A DNA stretch of 24,718 nucleotides from JBKBXU01 sp046313675 (GCA_046313675.1 JBKBXU010000023.1:1-24718), one strand, 5' to 3'. Shown: positions 1-8,198, counted from the first letter of the stretch. The notes: generated by a model not told the origin, from the sequence alone. Program-made: numbers and translations.

Positions 1-1013
1 AATCCGGAAGAAAGAAAATTAATCAGATTACACGGGTATTAACTGTTGCGATTTGTGGTGCTCAGGCAGTAGGATATTTAACTGCAACTGTTACACCTGA
101 AATGTTGTATCCAGGCGCTGATACCTTCTTATTTAACCTGACACGAATAGTTATTTTGATTTCAGGTACTATTTTCGTAATGTGGTTAGGAGAGAAGATT
201 ACTGACCGTGGTATAGGAAATGGTATTTCAATGCTGATTATGATAGGAATTATTTCAAGATTCCCTCAGGCAATCATTATTGAAGCTGCAGCAAAAGGTA
301 TGTCCGGAGCGTTTGTGTTCTTAATTGAAATCGTAGTTCTGTTCTTTGTAGTAATGGGTGTGGTAATGCTTACGCAGGCGACAAGGAGGATTCCTGTTCA
401 ATATGCTAAACAGGTTGTGGGTAATAAAGTATATGGCGGACAAAGACAATATATTCCTTTGAAAGTAATAGCTGCTGGTGTAATGCCAATTATCTTTGCT
501 CAATCGATTATGTTCCTGCCTGCAATGATTGCTTCGATATGGCAAGAGTCCAGTGATTTGGCCAATTCAATTGGAGCTACGTTTGCTGATTTCACCTCAT
601 GGCAGTATAATCTGGTATTTGCAATACTTATTATATTATTTACTTTCTTTTACACTGCATTAACGGTTAATCCAAATCAGATTGCCGATGATTTAAAACG
701 TAATGGAGGTTTTATCCCCGGTGTTAAGCCTGGTAAGCAAACCTCTGAGTTTATAGATAATGTTTTGTCAAAAATTACATTTCCCGGTTCTATTTTCCTT
801 GCACTTGTAGCGATCCTACCTGCAATAGCGAATTTAGCAGGTGTAACGCGGGAGTTCTCTTATTTTTATGGAGGAACCTCGTTACTTATTATGGTAGGTG
901 TTATTCTTGATACTTTACAACAGATAGAAAGTTATCTGCTGATGAGACATTACGAAGGAATGATGAAATCAGGCAGGTTAACAGGTCGACAAAATTTACC
1001 TGTAGCGTCCTGA
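1..1013 (+). CDS. secY: Protein translocase subunit SecY (5' truncated)
   Basis: SecY is the multi-spanning pore subunit of the SecYEG channel, which moves unfolded proteins across or into the inner membrane. The reading frame is already open at the left edge: base 3 onward reads S-G-R-K-K-I-N-Q, which corresponds to roughly residue 107 of E. coli SecY. About 336 residues remain of a usual ~440, so the N-terminal helices are outside the window. Recognisable family segments are MWLGEKITDRGIGNGIS, the cytosolic loop NPNQIADDLKRNGGFIPG followed by KPGKQT, and the late helices ending in LLMRHYEGMMKSGR. The ATG at 102 is an internal methionine, not the start. The stop lies 7 nt before map, so the two are probably co-transcribed in the spc operon. 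Identification is firm; only the 5' end is missing. Confidence 0.97.
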   Translation, partial: SGRKKINQITRVLTVAICGAQAVGYLTATVTPEMLYPGADTFLFNLTRIVILISGTIFVMWLGEKITDRGIGNGISMLIMIGIISRFPQAIIIEAAAKGMSGAFVFLIEIVVLFFVVMGVVMLTQATRRIPVQYAKQVVGNKVYGGQRQYIPLKVIAAGVMPIIFAQSIMFLPAMIASIWQESSDLANSIGATFADFTSWQYNLVFAILIILFTFFYTALTVNPNQIADDLKRNGGFIPGVKPGKQTSEFIDNVLSKITFPGSIFLALVAILPAIANLAGVTREFSYFYGGTSLLIMVGVILDTLQQIESYLLMRHYEGMMKSGRLTGRQNLPVAS

Positions 1014-1020
1014 TTTTGAG

Positions 1021-1797
1021 ATGATCTTTTACAAGACTGAAGACGAAATTGAATTGATTAGAAAAAGTGCAGAAGTTTTAGGACGGGCACATGCTGAAGT
1101 GGCAAAACTAATCAATCCAGGAATATCAACTGAAGAGTTAGATCGGTGTGCTTACGATTTTATTATTAAGAGCGGTGGTCAGCCTTCATTTAAAAACTAT
1201 AATGGTTTTCCAGCTTCTTTATGTATTTCAGTTAATGATGCTGTCGTACATGGAATACCGGGAGACTATAAGTTGAAGGATGGTGATATTATTTCAATTG
1301 ACTGTGGAGTGTTTTTAAACGGTTTTCATAGTGATAGTGCCTATACATATTGTGTAGGTGAGGTTGCACAGGAAGTCAAGGATTTATTAAAAGCAACCAA
1401 AGAATCTTTGTATATCGGAATTAAGGAAGCGATAGCTGGAAATAGAACAGGTGATATTGGGTTTGTCATTCAACAGTATGTTGAAAATAAAGGGTATACA
1501 GTAGTCAGGGAATTAGTTGGGCATGGATTAGGAAGATTATTGCATGAAGGTCCTGAGGTTCCTAATTACGGAAAAAGAGGGAAAGGGCAGAAGTTGAATG
1601 AAGGATTAGTAATCGCAATAGAACCCATGGTTAATATGGGTAAAAAGAATATAGTTCAGGAACGTGACGGATGGACAATAAGAACTGCAGATCGGTTACC
1701 ATCAGCTCATTTTGAACATACAGTTGTGGTAAGAAAAGGTCAAGCAGAGATTTTGACAACATTTAAATATATAGAAGAAATCATAGGGGAATATTAA
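1021..1797 (+). CDS. map: Type I methionine aminopeptidase
   Basis: This cytosolic metalloenzyme removes the initiator methionine from nascent proteins. The 258-residue length is normal for bacterial type I enzymes without an N-terminal extension. All five dimetal ligands of the family are present: D94 (in SIDCGV), D105 (in HSDSAYTY), H168 (in GHGLGR), E201 (in IEPM) and E232 (in HFEHTVVV). The substrate-contacting histidines H77 and H175 are also kept. The ATG follows the secY stop by 7 nt with no clear Shine-Dalgarno. Its TAA overlaps the infA ATG by one base (TAATG), which suggests translational coupling. There is no adk gene between secY and map, unlike in many bacteria. Confidence 0.97.
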   Translation: MIFYKTEDEIELIRKSAEVLGRAHAEVAKLINPGISTEELDRCAYDFIIKSGGQPSFKNYNGFPASLCISVNDAVVHGIPGDYKLKDGDIISIDCGVFLNGFHSDSAYTYCVGEVAQEVKDLLKATKESLYIGIKEAIAGNRTGDIGFVIQQYVENKGYTVVRELVGHGLGRLLHEGPEVPNYGKRGKGQKLNEGLVIAIEPMVNMGKKNIVQERDGWTIRTADRLPSAHFEHTVVVRKGQAEILTTFKYIEEIIGEY

Positions 1798-2015
1798 TGG
1801 CAAAACAGTCATCTATAGAACAAGACGGAACAATAATAGAAGCATTATCGAATGCCATGTTTAGAGTAGAACTAGAAAACGGTCATCAGGTAATTGCACA
1901 TATTTCCGGTAAAATGAGGATGCACTACATTAAAATCCTTCCTGGAGATAGGATTAAATTAGAAATGTCTCCATATGATTTAAGTAAAGGAAGAATTGTA
2001 TACAGATATAAATAG
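1797..2015 (+). CDS. infA: Translation initiation factor IF-1
   Basis: IF-1 is a 72-residue S1/OB-fold protein that occupies the A site of the 30S subunit during initiation. The sequence has the standard IF-1 pattern: an MAKQ start, then DGTIIEALSNAMFRVELENG, VIAHISGKMR, and the C-terminal PYDLSKGRIVYRYK. Its length equals that of E. coli IF-1. The start codon overlaps the map stop codon, so it is probably translated by re-initiation. The next gene, rpmJ, begins 8 nt downstream. The map-infA-rpmJ-rpsM order is the classic bacterial one. Confidence 0.97.
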   Translation: MAKQSSIEQDGTIIEALSNAMFRVELENGHQVIAHISGKMRMHYIKILPGDRIKLEMSPYDLSKGRIVYRYK

Positions 2016-2023
2016 TTACAATA

Positions 2024-2140
2024 ATGAAAGTAAAAACATCTGTTAAAAAGAGAAGCGTTGATTGTAAGGTGATCAGACGTAACGGAAAAATTTTCGTGAT
2101 TAATAAAAAGAATCCTAGGTTTAAACAAAGACAAGGTTAA
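2024..2140 (+). CDS. rpmJ: 50S ribosomal protein L36 (zinc-free type)
   Basis: This 38-codon gene lies between infA and rpsM, exactly where rpmJ is expected. It starts MKVKTSVKKRS and ends NPRFKQRQG, the L36 signature. In zinc-binding L36 the ligands are C11, C14, C27 and H33. Here only C14 remains and the other positions are S11, N27 and F33, so this is a C-minus form that should not bind zinc. That substitution pattern is, to my knowledge, usual in Bacteroidota and does not signal a pseudogene. No zinc-type paralogue is visible in the window. Confidence 0.95.
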   Translation: MKVKTSVKKRSVDCKVIRRNGKIFVINKKNPRFKQRQG

Positions 2141-2146
2141 TAAACT

Positions 2147-2524
2147 ATGGCTAGAATTGCTGGGGTAGACATTCCCGACAACAAAAGAGGCGAGGTTTCG
2201 CTTACTTATATTTTTGGTATTGGCCGCAGGTCAGCTCAAAAAATTCTCGATAAAGCATCTGTTGATTGGGACAAGAAAGTTGCTGAGTGGAGTGAAGACG
2301 AATCAATTGCGATTCGTAACGTCATTACCCAGGAGCATAAGGTAGAAGGTGTGCTTAAATCAGAAGTTCAACTTAGTATCAAACGATTGCTAGATATCGG
2401 GTGTTACAGAGGATTGAGACACAGAAAAGGTTTACCTGTGAGAGGACAAAGAACCAAAAATAACTGCAGAACCAGAAAAGGTAAGCGTAAGACAGTTGCT
2501 AACAAGAAAAAAGCTACTAAATAA
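2147..2524 (+). CDS. rpsM: 30S ribosomal protein S13
   Basis: S13 sits in the head of the small subunit and contacts P-site tRNA and the 50S bridge. The 125-residue sequence shows the family N-terminus MARIAGVDIP, the helix-hairpin-helix FGIGRRSAQKIL near residues 23-34, and the basic tail with the LRHRKGLPVRGQRTKNN signature near residues 90-106. It begins 6 nt after rpmJ and ends 8 nt before rpsK, in a continuous ribosomal operon. No Shine-Dalgarno precedes the ATG. Confidence 0.97.
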   Translation: MARIAGVDIPDNKRGEVSLTYIFGIGRRSAQKILDKASVDWDKKVAEWSEDESIAIRNVITQEHKVEGVLKSEVQLSIKRLLDIGCYRGLRHRKGLPVRGQRTKNNCRTRKGKRKTVANKKKATK

Positions 2525-2532
2525 TTAATAAT

Positions 2533-2937
2533 ATGGCTCAACAATCTACAGCAAAGAGAAAAGACAAGGCCAAGAAGCGTGTGGTGGTAGTTGAACCTAC
2601 CGGACAAGCTCATATTAAGTCGACGTTTAATAACATCATTATTTCTTTGACTAATAATACTGGTCAGGTTATTTCCTGGTCATCAGCCGGAAAAATGGGT
2701 TTCAGGGGTTCTAAAAAGAATACACCTTACGCAGCTCAGGTTGCAGCTCAGAACTGTTCTCAGGTTGCATATGATCTTGGATTACGTAAAGTAGAGGTTT
2801 TCGTAAAAGGACCTGGTGCCGGTAGAGAATCTGCTATAAGAACTTTACAGAATGCTGGTATAGAAGTAACAATGATTAAAGATGTGACTCCTTTGCCACA
2901 TAATGGGTGCAGACCCCCTAAACGCAGAAGAGTTTAA
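2533..2937 (+). CDS. rpsK: 30S ribosomal protein S11
   Basis: S11 lies on the platform of the 30S subunit near the mRNA exit. The 134 residues begin with a lysine-rich segment (to about residue 17) and then follow the S11 fold, with HIKSTFNNIIISLT, the GPGAGRESAIR motif and the conserved C-terminal PLPHNGCRPPKRRRV. Length is near the family norm of ~130. It lies between rpsM and rpsD with short spacers, and the upstream A/T-rich sequence has no Shine-Dalgarno. Confidence 0.97.
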   Translation: MAQQSTAKRKDKAKKRVVVVEPTGQAHIKSTFNNIIISLTNNTGQVISWSSAGKMGFRGSKKNTPYAAQVAAQNCSQVAYDLGLRKVEVFVKGPGAGRESAIRTLQNAGIEVTMIKDVTPLPHNGCRPPKRRRV

Positions 2938-2985
2938 TCTTTCCGGAGTCTTTTATTATAACAGATACAGAATTTATAAAATATC

Positions 2986-3591
2986 ATGGCAAGATTTACA
3001 GGACCAAAAACCAAAGTATCCAGGAAATATAATGAACCTATTTTTGGAGCTAATAAGGCTTTAGCGAAGAAGCCTTATGCACCTGGAATGCATGGAAGAG
3101 GTAGAAAAAAGAAACAATCAGAATATGCTGTTCAGTTAGCTGAAAAGCAGAAGGTAAAATATTTATACGGTGTTCTTGAAAGACAGTTTGCGAAAATATT
3201 CGATAAAGCTGCTCGTAAAGAAGGTATTACTGGGGTTAACCTTTTAAAATACCTTGAAGCAAGACTTGATAATGCCGTATATAGACTTGGAATTGCTCCT
3301 ACAAGAAGAGCAGCCAGACAATTGGTATTCCATAAACATATAACGGTCAATGGAGAAATCGTAAACATTGCTTCATATACACTTGTACCGGGAGATATTA
3401 TTAGTGTCAGGGAAAAATCAAAATCTCTTGAAGCGATAAGCAATAGCTTATCAAACAGAGGTGCAAGGAAATTTTCCTGGTTTGAGTGGGATCAGAGTTC
3501 ATTAACAGGTAAATTTGTATCTTATCCGCAAAGAGATGAGATACCTGAAAAAATTCAGGAACAACTTATCGTTGAACTTTACTCTAAATAA
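2986..3591 (+). CDS. rpsD: 30S ribosomal protein S4 (zinc-free type)
   Basis: S4 is a primary 16S rRNA-binding protein that nucleates 30S assembly. In other bacteria it also regulates its own operon. The 201 residues carry the N-terminal S4 region (MARFTGPKTKVSRKY), the long EKQKVKYLYGVLERQF helix, an S4 RNA-binding domain around residues 93-155 (ARLDNAVYRLGIAPTRRAARQLV), and the C-terminal QLIVELYSK. The protein has no cysteines, so it is the C-minus form lacking the N-terminal zinc knuckle. Spacing to rpsK is 48 nt, the largest gap in this part of the operon. I saw no obvious S4-type leader pseudoknot but cannot exclude one. Confidence 0.97.
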   Translation: MARFTGPKTKVSRKYNEPIFGANKALAKKPYAPGMHGRGRKKKQSEYAVQLAEKQKVKYLYGVLERQFAKIFDKAARKEGITGVNLLKYLEARLDNAVYRLGIAPTRRAARQLVFHKHITVNGEIVNIASYTLVPGDIISVREKSKSLEAISNSLSNRGARKFSWFEWDQSSLTGKFVSYPQRDEIPEKIQEQLIVELYSK

Positions 3592-3633
3592 TAATTAAAT
3601 AATTTTTAAGGGAATTCTAAAAACTGATTACCT

Positions 3634-4623
3634 ATGTCGATATTAGCATTTCAAATGCCTGAAAAAGTGGTAATGGAGAAAGCCGATGACTTTCACGGCT
3701 TATTTGAGTTTAAACCACTTGAAAAAGGATATGGTGTAACAATAGGCAATGCCCTGAGAAGAATTTTACTTTCTTCTTTAGAAGGACATGCTATTACAGC
3801 TATCAAAATACCTGGTGTATTACATGAATTCTCTACTATAGAAGGTGTTAAGGAAGATGTTACTGATATTATCCTTAACCTTAAAATGGTAAGATTTAAA
3901 AAAATAGCAGATATTAACGATAATAAAATCGTAATTTCTCTGAAGAAACAAGAAGTTTTTAAGGCTGGAGATATTGAAAAATTTACTTCAGGATATAAAA
4001 TTCTTAATCCTGATTTTGTAATTTGCCACCTTGATTCATCAATAAACCTTGATGTGGAACTTTCTATTGAAAAAGGTAGAGGTTATGTCCCAGCCGAAGA
4101 AAATAAGCCTGGTGAACAAGTTTTTGGTTCTATTCCTATTGATGCTATTTTTACGCCAATAAAAAACGTAAAATACAGTGTTGAAAATACCAGAGTAGAA
4201 CAAAAAACGGATTATGAAAAACTTATCCTTGATATTGAAACGGACGGATCGGTACATCCTGAAGATGCATTAAAAGGAGCTGCAAATATTTTGATCAAAC
4301 ATTTCATGTTGTTCTCTGATCAGAACATGACATTTGAAACAGCTAAGCCGGAAGAGCAGGAGACAGTAGATGAAGAATATCTTCACATGCGTAAGCTTCT
4401 TAAAACTTCACTTAATGATCTCGATCTTTCTGTTAGAGCATACAACTGCCTTAAAGCAGCAGATATTAAAACATTAGGTGATCTGGCCAGACTAAACCTT
4501 CAGGATATGATGAAGTTTAGAAATTTTGGTAAAAAATCCCTTGCGGAACTTGAGCAGCTAATAGCTGACAAAAATCTGCATTTCGGAATGGATCTTTCGA
4601 AATATAAACTTGATGAAGAGTAA
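3634..4623 (+). CDS. rpoA: DNA-directed RNA polymerase subunit alpha
   Basis: This is the alpha subunit that dimerises to seed RNA polymerase assembly and contacts regulators and UP elements. It has 329 residues, the same as E. coli. The N-terminal dimerisation/assembly domain covers about 1-235 (FEFKPLEKGYGVTIGNALRR near 24-43). An acidic linker around 238-248 leads to the C-terminal helix-hairpin-helix domain at about 255-320 (LSVRAYNCLKAADIKTLGDL). R268 aligns with E. coli R265, the main DNA-contact residue. It ends 5 nt before rplQ, the standard order of the alpha operon. Confidence 0.98.
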   Translation: MSILAFQMPEKVVMEKADDFHGLFEFKPLEKGYGVTIGNALRRILLSSLEGHAITAIKIPGVLHEFSTIEGVKEDVTDIILNLKMVRFKKIADINDNKIVISLKKQEVFKAGDIEKFTSGYKILNPDFVICHLDSSINLDVELSIEKGRGYVPAEENKPGEQVFGSIPIDAIFTPIKNVKYSVENTRVEQKTDYEKLILDIETDGSVHPEDALKGAANILIKHFMLFSDQNMTFETAKPEEQETVDEEYLHMRKLLKTSLNDLDLSVRAYNCLKAADIKTLGDLARLNLQDMMKFRNFGKKSLAELEQLIADKNLHFGMDLSKYKLDEE

Positions 4624-4628
4624 TAACA

Positions 4629-5237
4629 ATGAGACACGGAAAGAAATTTAACCATTTAGGAAGAACCTCTGCTCATAGAAAAGCTTTGCTTTCTAATATG
4701 GCATCTTCTTTAATCCTTCACAAAAGGATTGCTACAACTACAGCGAAAGCTAAGGAACTTAGGAAATATGTTGAGCCGCTTATTACAAAAGCTAAGTCTG
4801 ACTCTACTCATTCCAGAAGAATAGTTTTTTCTTATCTTCAGAACAAAGATTCTGTAAAAGAATTATTTGATCTTGTAGCTGAAAAGGTGACTGACAGACC
4901 AGGAGGTTATACACGTATTATTAAGACACCAAATAGGTTGGGTGATAATGCTGATATGTGCCTGATTGAACTAGTAGATTATAACGAAACTTATAGCCGC
5001 AGTGCAGATAAAGGTGCTGATAAAGCAAAAGTAAGAAGAAGCCGCAGAAAGAAATCTTCAGTAGACTCTGCTGCAGAAACTAAAGCCGCTGGAGGTTCTG
5101 TGAAGGAATCAGCAGCTCCAAAAGCAGCAGCTACTCCAAAAGCAGAAGCTGCACCTAAAACTGAACAAGTTAAGGATGAAGAAACTAAGTCAGATAAATC
5201 TCAAGGAGATGAAGTAAATGCTTCTGAAAAAGAATAA
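4629..5237 (+). CDS. rplQ: 50S ribosomal protein L17 with long C-terminal extension
   Basis: L17 is a large-subunit protein near the peptide exit tunnel. The core is residues 1-120: MRHGKKFNHLGRTSAHRKAL at the start, PLITKAKSDSTHSRRIVF, and GGYTRIIKTPNRLGDNADMC. After it comes an ~80-residue low-complexity tail (about 122-202). The first part is basic (AKVRRSRRKKSS), the middle is Ala/Lys/Pro-rich repeats (APKAAATPKAEAAPKTE), and the end is acidic (KDEETKSDKSQGDE). E. coli L17 is only 127 residues. The tail is presumably disordered and its role is unknown; similar tails occur in other Bacteroidota as far as I recall. This is the last gene of the operon, followed by a terminator at 5261. Confidence 0.97.
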   Translation: MRHGKKFNHLGRTSAHRKALLSNMASSLILHKRIATTTAKAKELRKYVEPLITKAKSDSTHSRRIVFSYLQNKDSVKELFDLVAEKVTDRPGGYTRIIKTPNRLGDNADMCLIELVDYNETYSRSADKGADKAKVRRSRRKKSSVDSAAETKAAGGSVKESAAPKAAATPKAEAAPKTEQVKDEETKSDKSQGDEVNASEKE

Positions 5238-5260
5238 CTTAATTTACGTAATATTGAATA

Positions 5261-5295
5261 AAAAAAGGATTTGACTTTTGTTAAATCCTTTTTTT
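5261..5295 (+). terminator. Intrinsic terminator after rplQ
   Basis: A 12-bp perfect stem pairs 5261-5272 (AAAAAAGGATTT) with 5283-5294, around a 10-nt loop, and the descending arm itself is a T-run. It lies 23 nt after the rplQ stop and just before carA, so it should end the ribosomal operon transcript. A TTG at 5278 inside this hairpin is in frame with carA but is not a credible start. Confidence 0.8.
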
Positions 5296-5316
5296 ATTTT
5301 GTACAAATACTTATAT

Positions 5317-6417
5317 ATGGAAAAAAAATCACGCCCGGAAGCTTATCTAATGTTGGAAGATGGTACTTTGTATAAAGGTACTTCGGTTGGAAAAATCGGA
5401 ACAACTACAGGAGAAATTTGTTTCAACACCGGAATGACAGGTTATCAGGAAATTTATACTGATCCATCTTATTTTGGACAAATCATCATAAACACCACTT
5501 CCCACATAGGTAACTATGGTACTATGGCCGAAGAACAGGAATCTAACTCTGTTAAGTTTAGTGGACTGGTTTGTAAGTCATTTTCTGAAGTGTATTCTAG
5601 GAAAACAGCAGATTTTTCTCTTCAGGAGTATTTTGAAAATCAAAATATAGTCGGTATTGCTGACCTGGATACAAGGCAGATCGTTCGACACATCAGAAGT
5701 AAAGGAGGGATGAATGCTATTATTTCTTCTGAAATACACGATATAGATAAACTTAGAGAAGAAGTTAAAAAAATCCCTTCAATGAAGGGTTTAGAACTTT
5801 CTTCAAAAGTAAGCACAAAAGAGCCATACTTTGTCGGAAACCCTGATGCGGCCTATAGGATTGCAGTGTTAGACTTAGGTATAAAGACGAGCATATTAAC
5901 TAATTTTGTTGAAAGGGGATGTTATTGTAAGGTGTATCCAGGCCATACATCCTTTGAGGAAATGAAAAAATGGAATCCACATGGATTTTTTATTTCTAAT
6001 GGCCCCGGAGACCCTGCGGCCACTAAATATGCCATTGATACTGTAAAACAGATTTTAGAGATTGATACACCTGTTTTTGGGATCTGCTTAGGCCACCAAA
6101 TACTTGCTGAAGCTAATGGTATTTCAACATATAAAATGCACCATGGTCACAGAGGATTAAATCATCCTGTTAAAAACTTACGTACTGGCAGAAGCGAAAT
6201 TACTTCTCAAAATCATGGATTTAGTGTGAACTTTGAAGAGGTTGAAAAAAATCCTAACGTGGAAGTTACCCATGTAAACCTAAATGATAACACTATTGAA
6301 GGAATCAGATTAAAGAATAAGAAAGCTTTTTCAGTTCAATACCATCCTGAGTCAAGTCCCGGACCACATGACTCCAGGTATCTTTTTGATGATTTTGTAT
6401 CGCTTTTAACTAATTAA
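5317..6417 (+). CDS. carA: Carbamoyl-phosphate synthase small subunit (glutaminase)
   Basis: CarA hydrolyses glutamine and channels ammonia to CarB to make carbamoyl phosphate for arginine and pyrimidine synthesis. The 366 residues comprise the N-terminal CPSase small-chain domain (about 8-140; LEDGTLYKG, FNTGMTGYQEI) and a class I glutamine amidotransferase domain (about 181-360). The catalytic triad is visible: C257 in GICLGHQ, with H343 and E345 in QYHPES. I chose the ATG at 5317 because the frame's only upstream start, TTG 5278, lies inside the rplQ terminator. carB is not in the window, so the two subunit genes are separated here. eno follows after 25 nt. Confidence 0.96.
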   Translation: MEKKSRPEAYLMLEDGTLYKGTSVGKIGTTTGEICFNTGMTGYQEIYTDPSYFGQIIINTTSHIGNYGTMAEEQESNSVKFSGLVCKSFSEVYSRKTADFSLQEYFENQNIVGIADLDTRQIVRHIRSKGGMNAIISSEIHDIDKLREEVKKIPSMKGLELSSKVSTKEPYFVGNPDAAYRIAVLDLGIKTSILTNFVERGCYCKVYPGHTSFEEMKKWNPHGFFISNGPGDPAATKYAIDTVKQILEIDTPVFGICLGHQILAEANGISTYKMHHGHRGLNHPVKNLRTGRSEITSQNHGFSVNFEEVEKNPNVEVTHVNLNDNTIEGIRLKNKKAFSVQYHPESSPGPHDSRYLFDDFVSLLTN

Positions 6418-6442
6418 ATTTTTATAAACTAAACAAAGTAAA

Positions 6443-7726
6443 ATGAGCTCAATCGAACAAATTGTTGCACGTCAGATATTTGACTCAAGAGGCAATCCTA
6501 CTGTAGAAGTAGATGTATGGACAGAAAATGGATTTTTAGGCAGAGCAGCCGTTCCTTCAGGTGCTTCTACAGGAAAGCACGAAGCTGTAGAACTTCGCGA
6601 TGGAGATAAATCGATATACATGGGTAAAAGCGTTTTGAAAGCAGTTCAAAACGTTAATGATAAACTAGCTGATGAGCTTATCGGGCTTTCTGTTTTTGAA
6701 CAGAATCTTATTGATAAGTTGATGATTGAATTAGATGGTACACACAATAAAGGTAATCTTGGTGCAAATGCTATACTAGGTGTTTCTTTAGCTATAGCTA
6801 AAGCTGCTGCTCAGGAAGCGGGATTACCACTTTACAGGTATATTGGAGGTGTAAGTGCCAATACATTGCCTGTTCCTATGATGAATATCATGAATGGTGG
6901 TAGCCATGCGGATAATTCAATTGACTTTCAGGAATTCATGATTATGCCAACCGGAGCCTCTTCTTTCAGAGAAGCTATGCGTATGGGATCTGAGATTTTC
7001 CATAACCTTGCTAAGGTGTTAAAGTCTAAAGGCATGTCAACAAATGTTGGTGATGAGGGTGGTTTTGCACCAAACATCCCTTCAAATGAAGAAGCTCTTA
7101 AAATTATTCTTCAGGCAATTGAATCAGCCGGATACAGGCCGGGTGAGGATGTGTTTATTGCTATGGATGCTGCTGCTTCTGAGTTTTATGATGCAGAGAG
7201 CAAAATGTATCATTTCAAAAAATCTACGGGCGATAAGCTTACCTCTTCTGAAATGGCTAATTTCTGGAATGATTGGGTTAAAAAATATCCTATTATTTCA
7301 ATTGAAGATGGTATGGATGAAGATGATTGGGATGGTTGGAAACAACTTACAGACCTTGCCGGTAAGAAAATTCAATTAGTAGGTGATGATCTTTTTGTAA
7401 CAAACGTAAAAAGGTTGCAAGAAGGTATTGACAAAGGAATTGGAAACTCAATTCTTGTAAAAGTAAACCAAATAGGGTCACTTTCTGAAACAATCGATGC
7501 CGTAAATCTTGCTAAGAGAAATGCTTACACAAGTGTTATGTCACATAGATCTGGTGAAACCGAAGATAATACAATTGCAGATCTTGCTGTTGCGTTAAAT
7601 ACTGGTCAGATTAAAACAGGTTCTTGTTCAAGGTCAGATAGGATGGCGAAATACAACCAACTTCTTCGAATAGAAGAAGAATTGGAGGATGCTGCTTATT
7701 TTCCCGGCAAGAATTTTAGAAAATAA
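6443..7726 (+). CDS. eno: Enolase
   Basis: Enolase converts 2-phosphoglycerate to phosphoenolpyruvate in glycolysis and gluconeogenesis. The 427-residue length is standard. Catalytic and metal residues are all visible: E205 (GDEGGF) and K340 (ILVKVNQIGSL) as the acid/base pair; D242 (MDAAASEF), E288 (SIEDGM) and D315 (GDDLF) as Mg ligands; and H155, H368, S369 and K391 for substrate binding. The upstream sequence is A/T-rich without a Shine-Dalgarno. It may be co-transcribed with carA (25-nt gap) and ends at the terminator at 7741. Confidence 0.98.
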   Translation: MSSIEQIVARQIFDSRGNPTVEVDVWTENGFLGRAAVPSGASTGKHEAVELRDGDKSIYMGKSVLKAVQNVNDKLADELIGLSVFEQNLIDKLMIELDGTHNKGNLGANAILGVSLAIAKAAAQEAGLPLYRYIGGVSANTLPVPMMNIMNGGSHADNSIDFQEFMIMPTGASSFREAMRMGSEIFHNLAKVLKSKGMSTNVGDEGGFAPNIPSNEEALKIILQAIESAGYRPGEDVFIAMDAAASEFYDAESKMYHFKKSTGDKLTSSEMANFWNDWVKKYPIISIEDGMDEDDWDGWKQLTDLAGKKIQLVGDDLFVTNVKRLQEGIDKGIGNSILVKVNQIGSLSETIDAVNLAKRNAYTSVMSHRSGETEDNTIADLAVALNTGQIKTGSCSRSDRMAKYNQLLRIEEELEDAAYFPGKNFRK

Positions 7727-7740
7727 TTGATTGATCGATA

Positions 7741-7767
7741 AAAAAGCCCCTCTTGGGGCTTTTTTTA
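7741..7767 (+). terminator. Intrinsic terminator after eno
   Basis: A 10-bp perfect stem pairs AAAAAGCCCC (7741-7750) with GGGGCTTTTT (7755-7764) around the tetraloop TCTT, followed by more T. It lies 14 nt after the eno stop and is the clearest terminator in the window. Confidence 0.92.
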
Positions 7768-7815
7768 TATCAACATTATCATTATTTTTATAATAGGTTC
7801 TAAAGCTAAACCTTG

Positions 7816-8133
7816 ATGAAATTTCTATCAGACCTTAAAAAATATTTGCCTCATCTCTCTAAGGGATATAAAAATTTCTATATCATGTTTGCTTTCATAT
7901 TCCTTGTATGGATGTTGTTTTTTGATTCCAATGACTTCATATCCCAATATAGAATGAGCAAAGCAGAGAGTAATATGCGAAAAGAAAAAGTGTATTTTGA
8001 AGAGAAGATAGAAGAAGTCAAAGAAGAACGTCAGGCATTATTTTCTGATCCTGCCAAACTTGAAAAATTTGCCAGAGAAAATTATAAAATGAAAAAGTCA
8101 ACAGAGGATGTTTTCATCGTTGTTGAAGAATAA
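7816..8133 (+). CDS. DivIC/FtsB-like septum formation initiator
   Basis: This 105-residue single-pass membrane protein belongs to the DivIC/FtsB family, whose members join FtsL and FtsQ/DivIB to link the Z-ring with septal peptidoglycan synthesis. A short cytosolic N-terminus with basic residues is followed by one membrane helix at about 19-36 (FYIMFAFIFLVWMLFF). A charged coiled coil comes next at about 46-76, rich in E/K, and then the typical C-terminal segment LEKFARENYKMKKSTEDVFIV. I chose the ATG at 7816 over the adjacent in-frame TTG at 7813. The class A PBP gene follows 52 nt downstream, consistent with an envelope/division cluster. Assignment to DivIC versus FtsB cannot be decided from sequence alone. 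Confidence 0.85.
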   Translation: MKFLSDLKKYLPHLSKGYKNFYIMFAFIFLVWMLFFDSNDFISQYRMSKAESNMRKEKVYFEEKIEEVKEERQALFSDPAKLEKFARENYKMKKSTEDVFIVVEE

Positions 8134-8168
8134 TTACCAGCCCAAAATATAACATCACAAATAAAAGT

Positions 8169-8198
8169 ATGAAAGGGAGGAGAACTTGGATAAGCTGA
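8169..8198 (+). other. Possible 9-codon leader ORF overlapping the PBP start
   Basis: An ATG at 8169 opens a 9-codon frame that spans the Shine-Dalgarno and the TTG start of the PBP gene in another phase, ending at TGA 8196-8198. It could be chance. It could also be a leader peptide, or the true start of the PBP if a frameshift is present. Confidence 0.2.
8174..8182 (+). promoter_or_regulatory. Strong Shine-Dalgarno deciding a TTG start
   Basis: A purine run AGGGAGGAG precedes the TTG at 8186; its GGAGG core (8176-8180) is 5 nt from the start codon. No ATG or GTG exists in this frame between the upstream stop at 8162-8164 and 8186, so the site supports TTG as the real start. Most other genes in the window lack any Shine-Dalgarno. 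Confidence 0.75.

Noticed and set aside
5278..5316. Upstream TTG start for carA
   Set aside because: The codon lies inside the rplQ terminator hairpin, and the added 13 residues are not part of the CarA family; ATG 5317 gives the normal N-terminus.
5271..5316. Promoter for carA (TTGACT and TATTTTG elements)
   Set aside because: Spacing does not fit a sigma-70 promoter and the TATTTTG misses the Bacteroidota TAnnTTTG pattern by one position; too weak to call.
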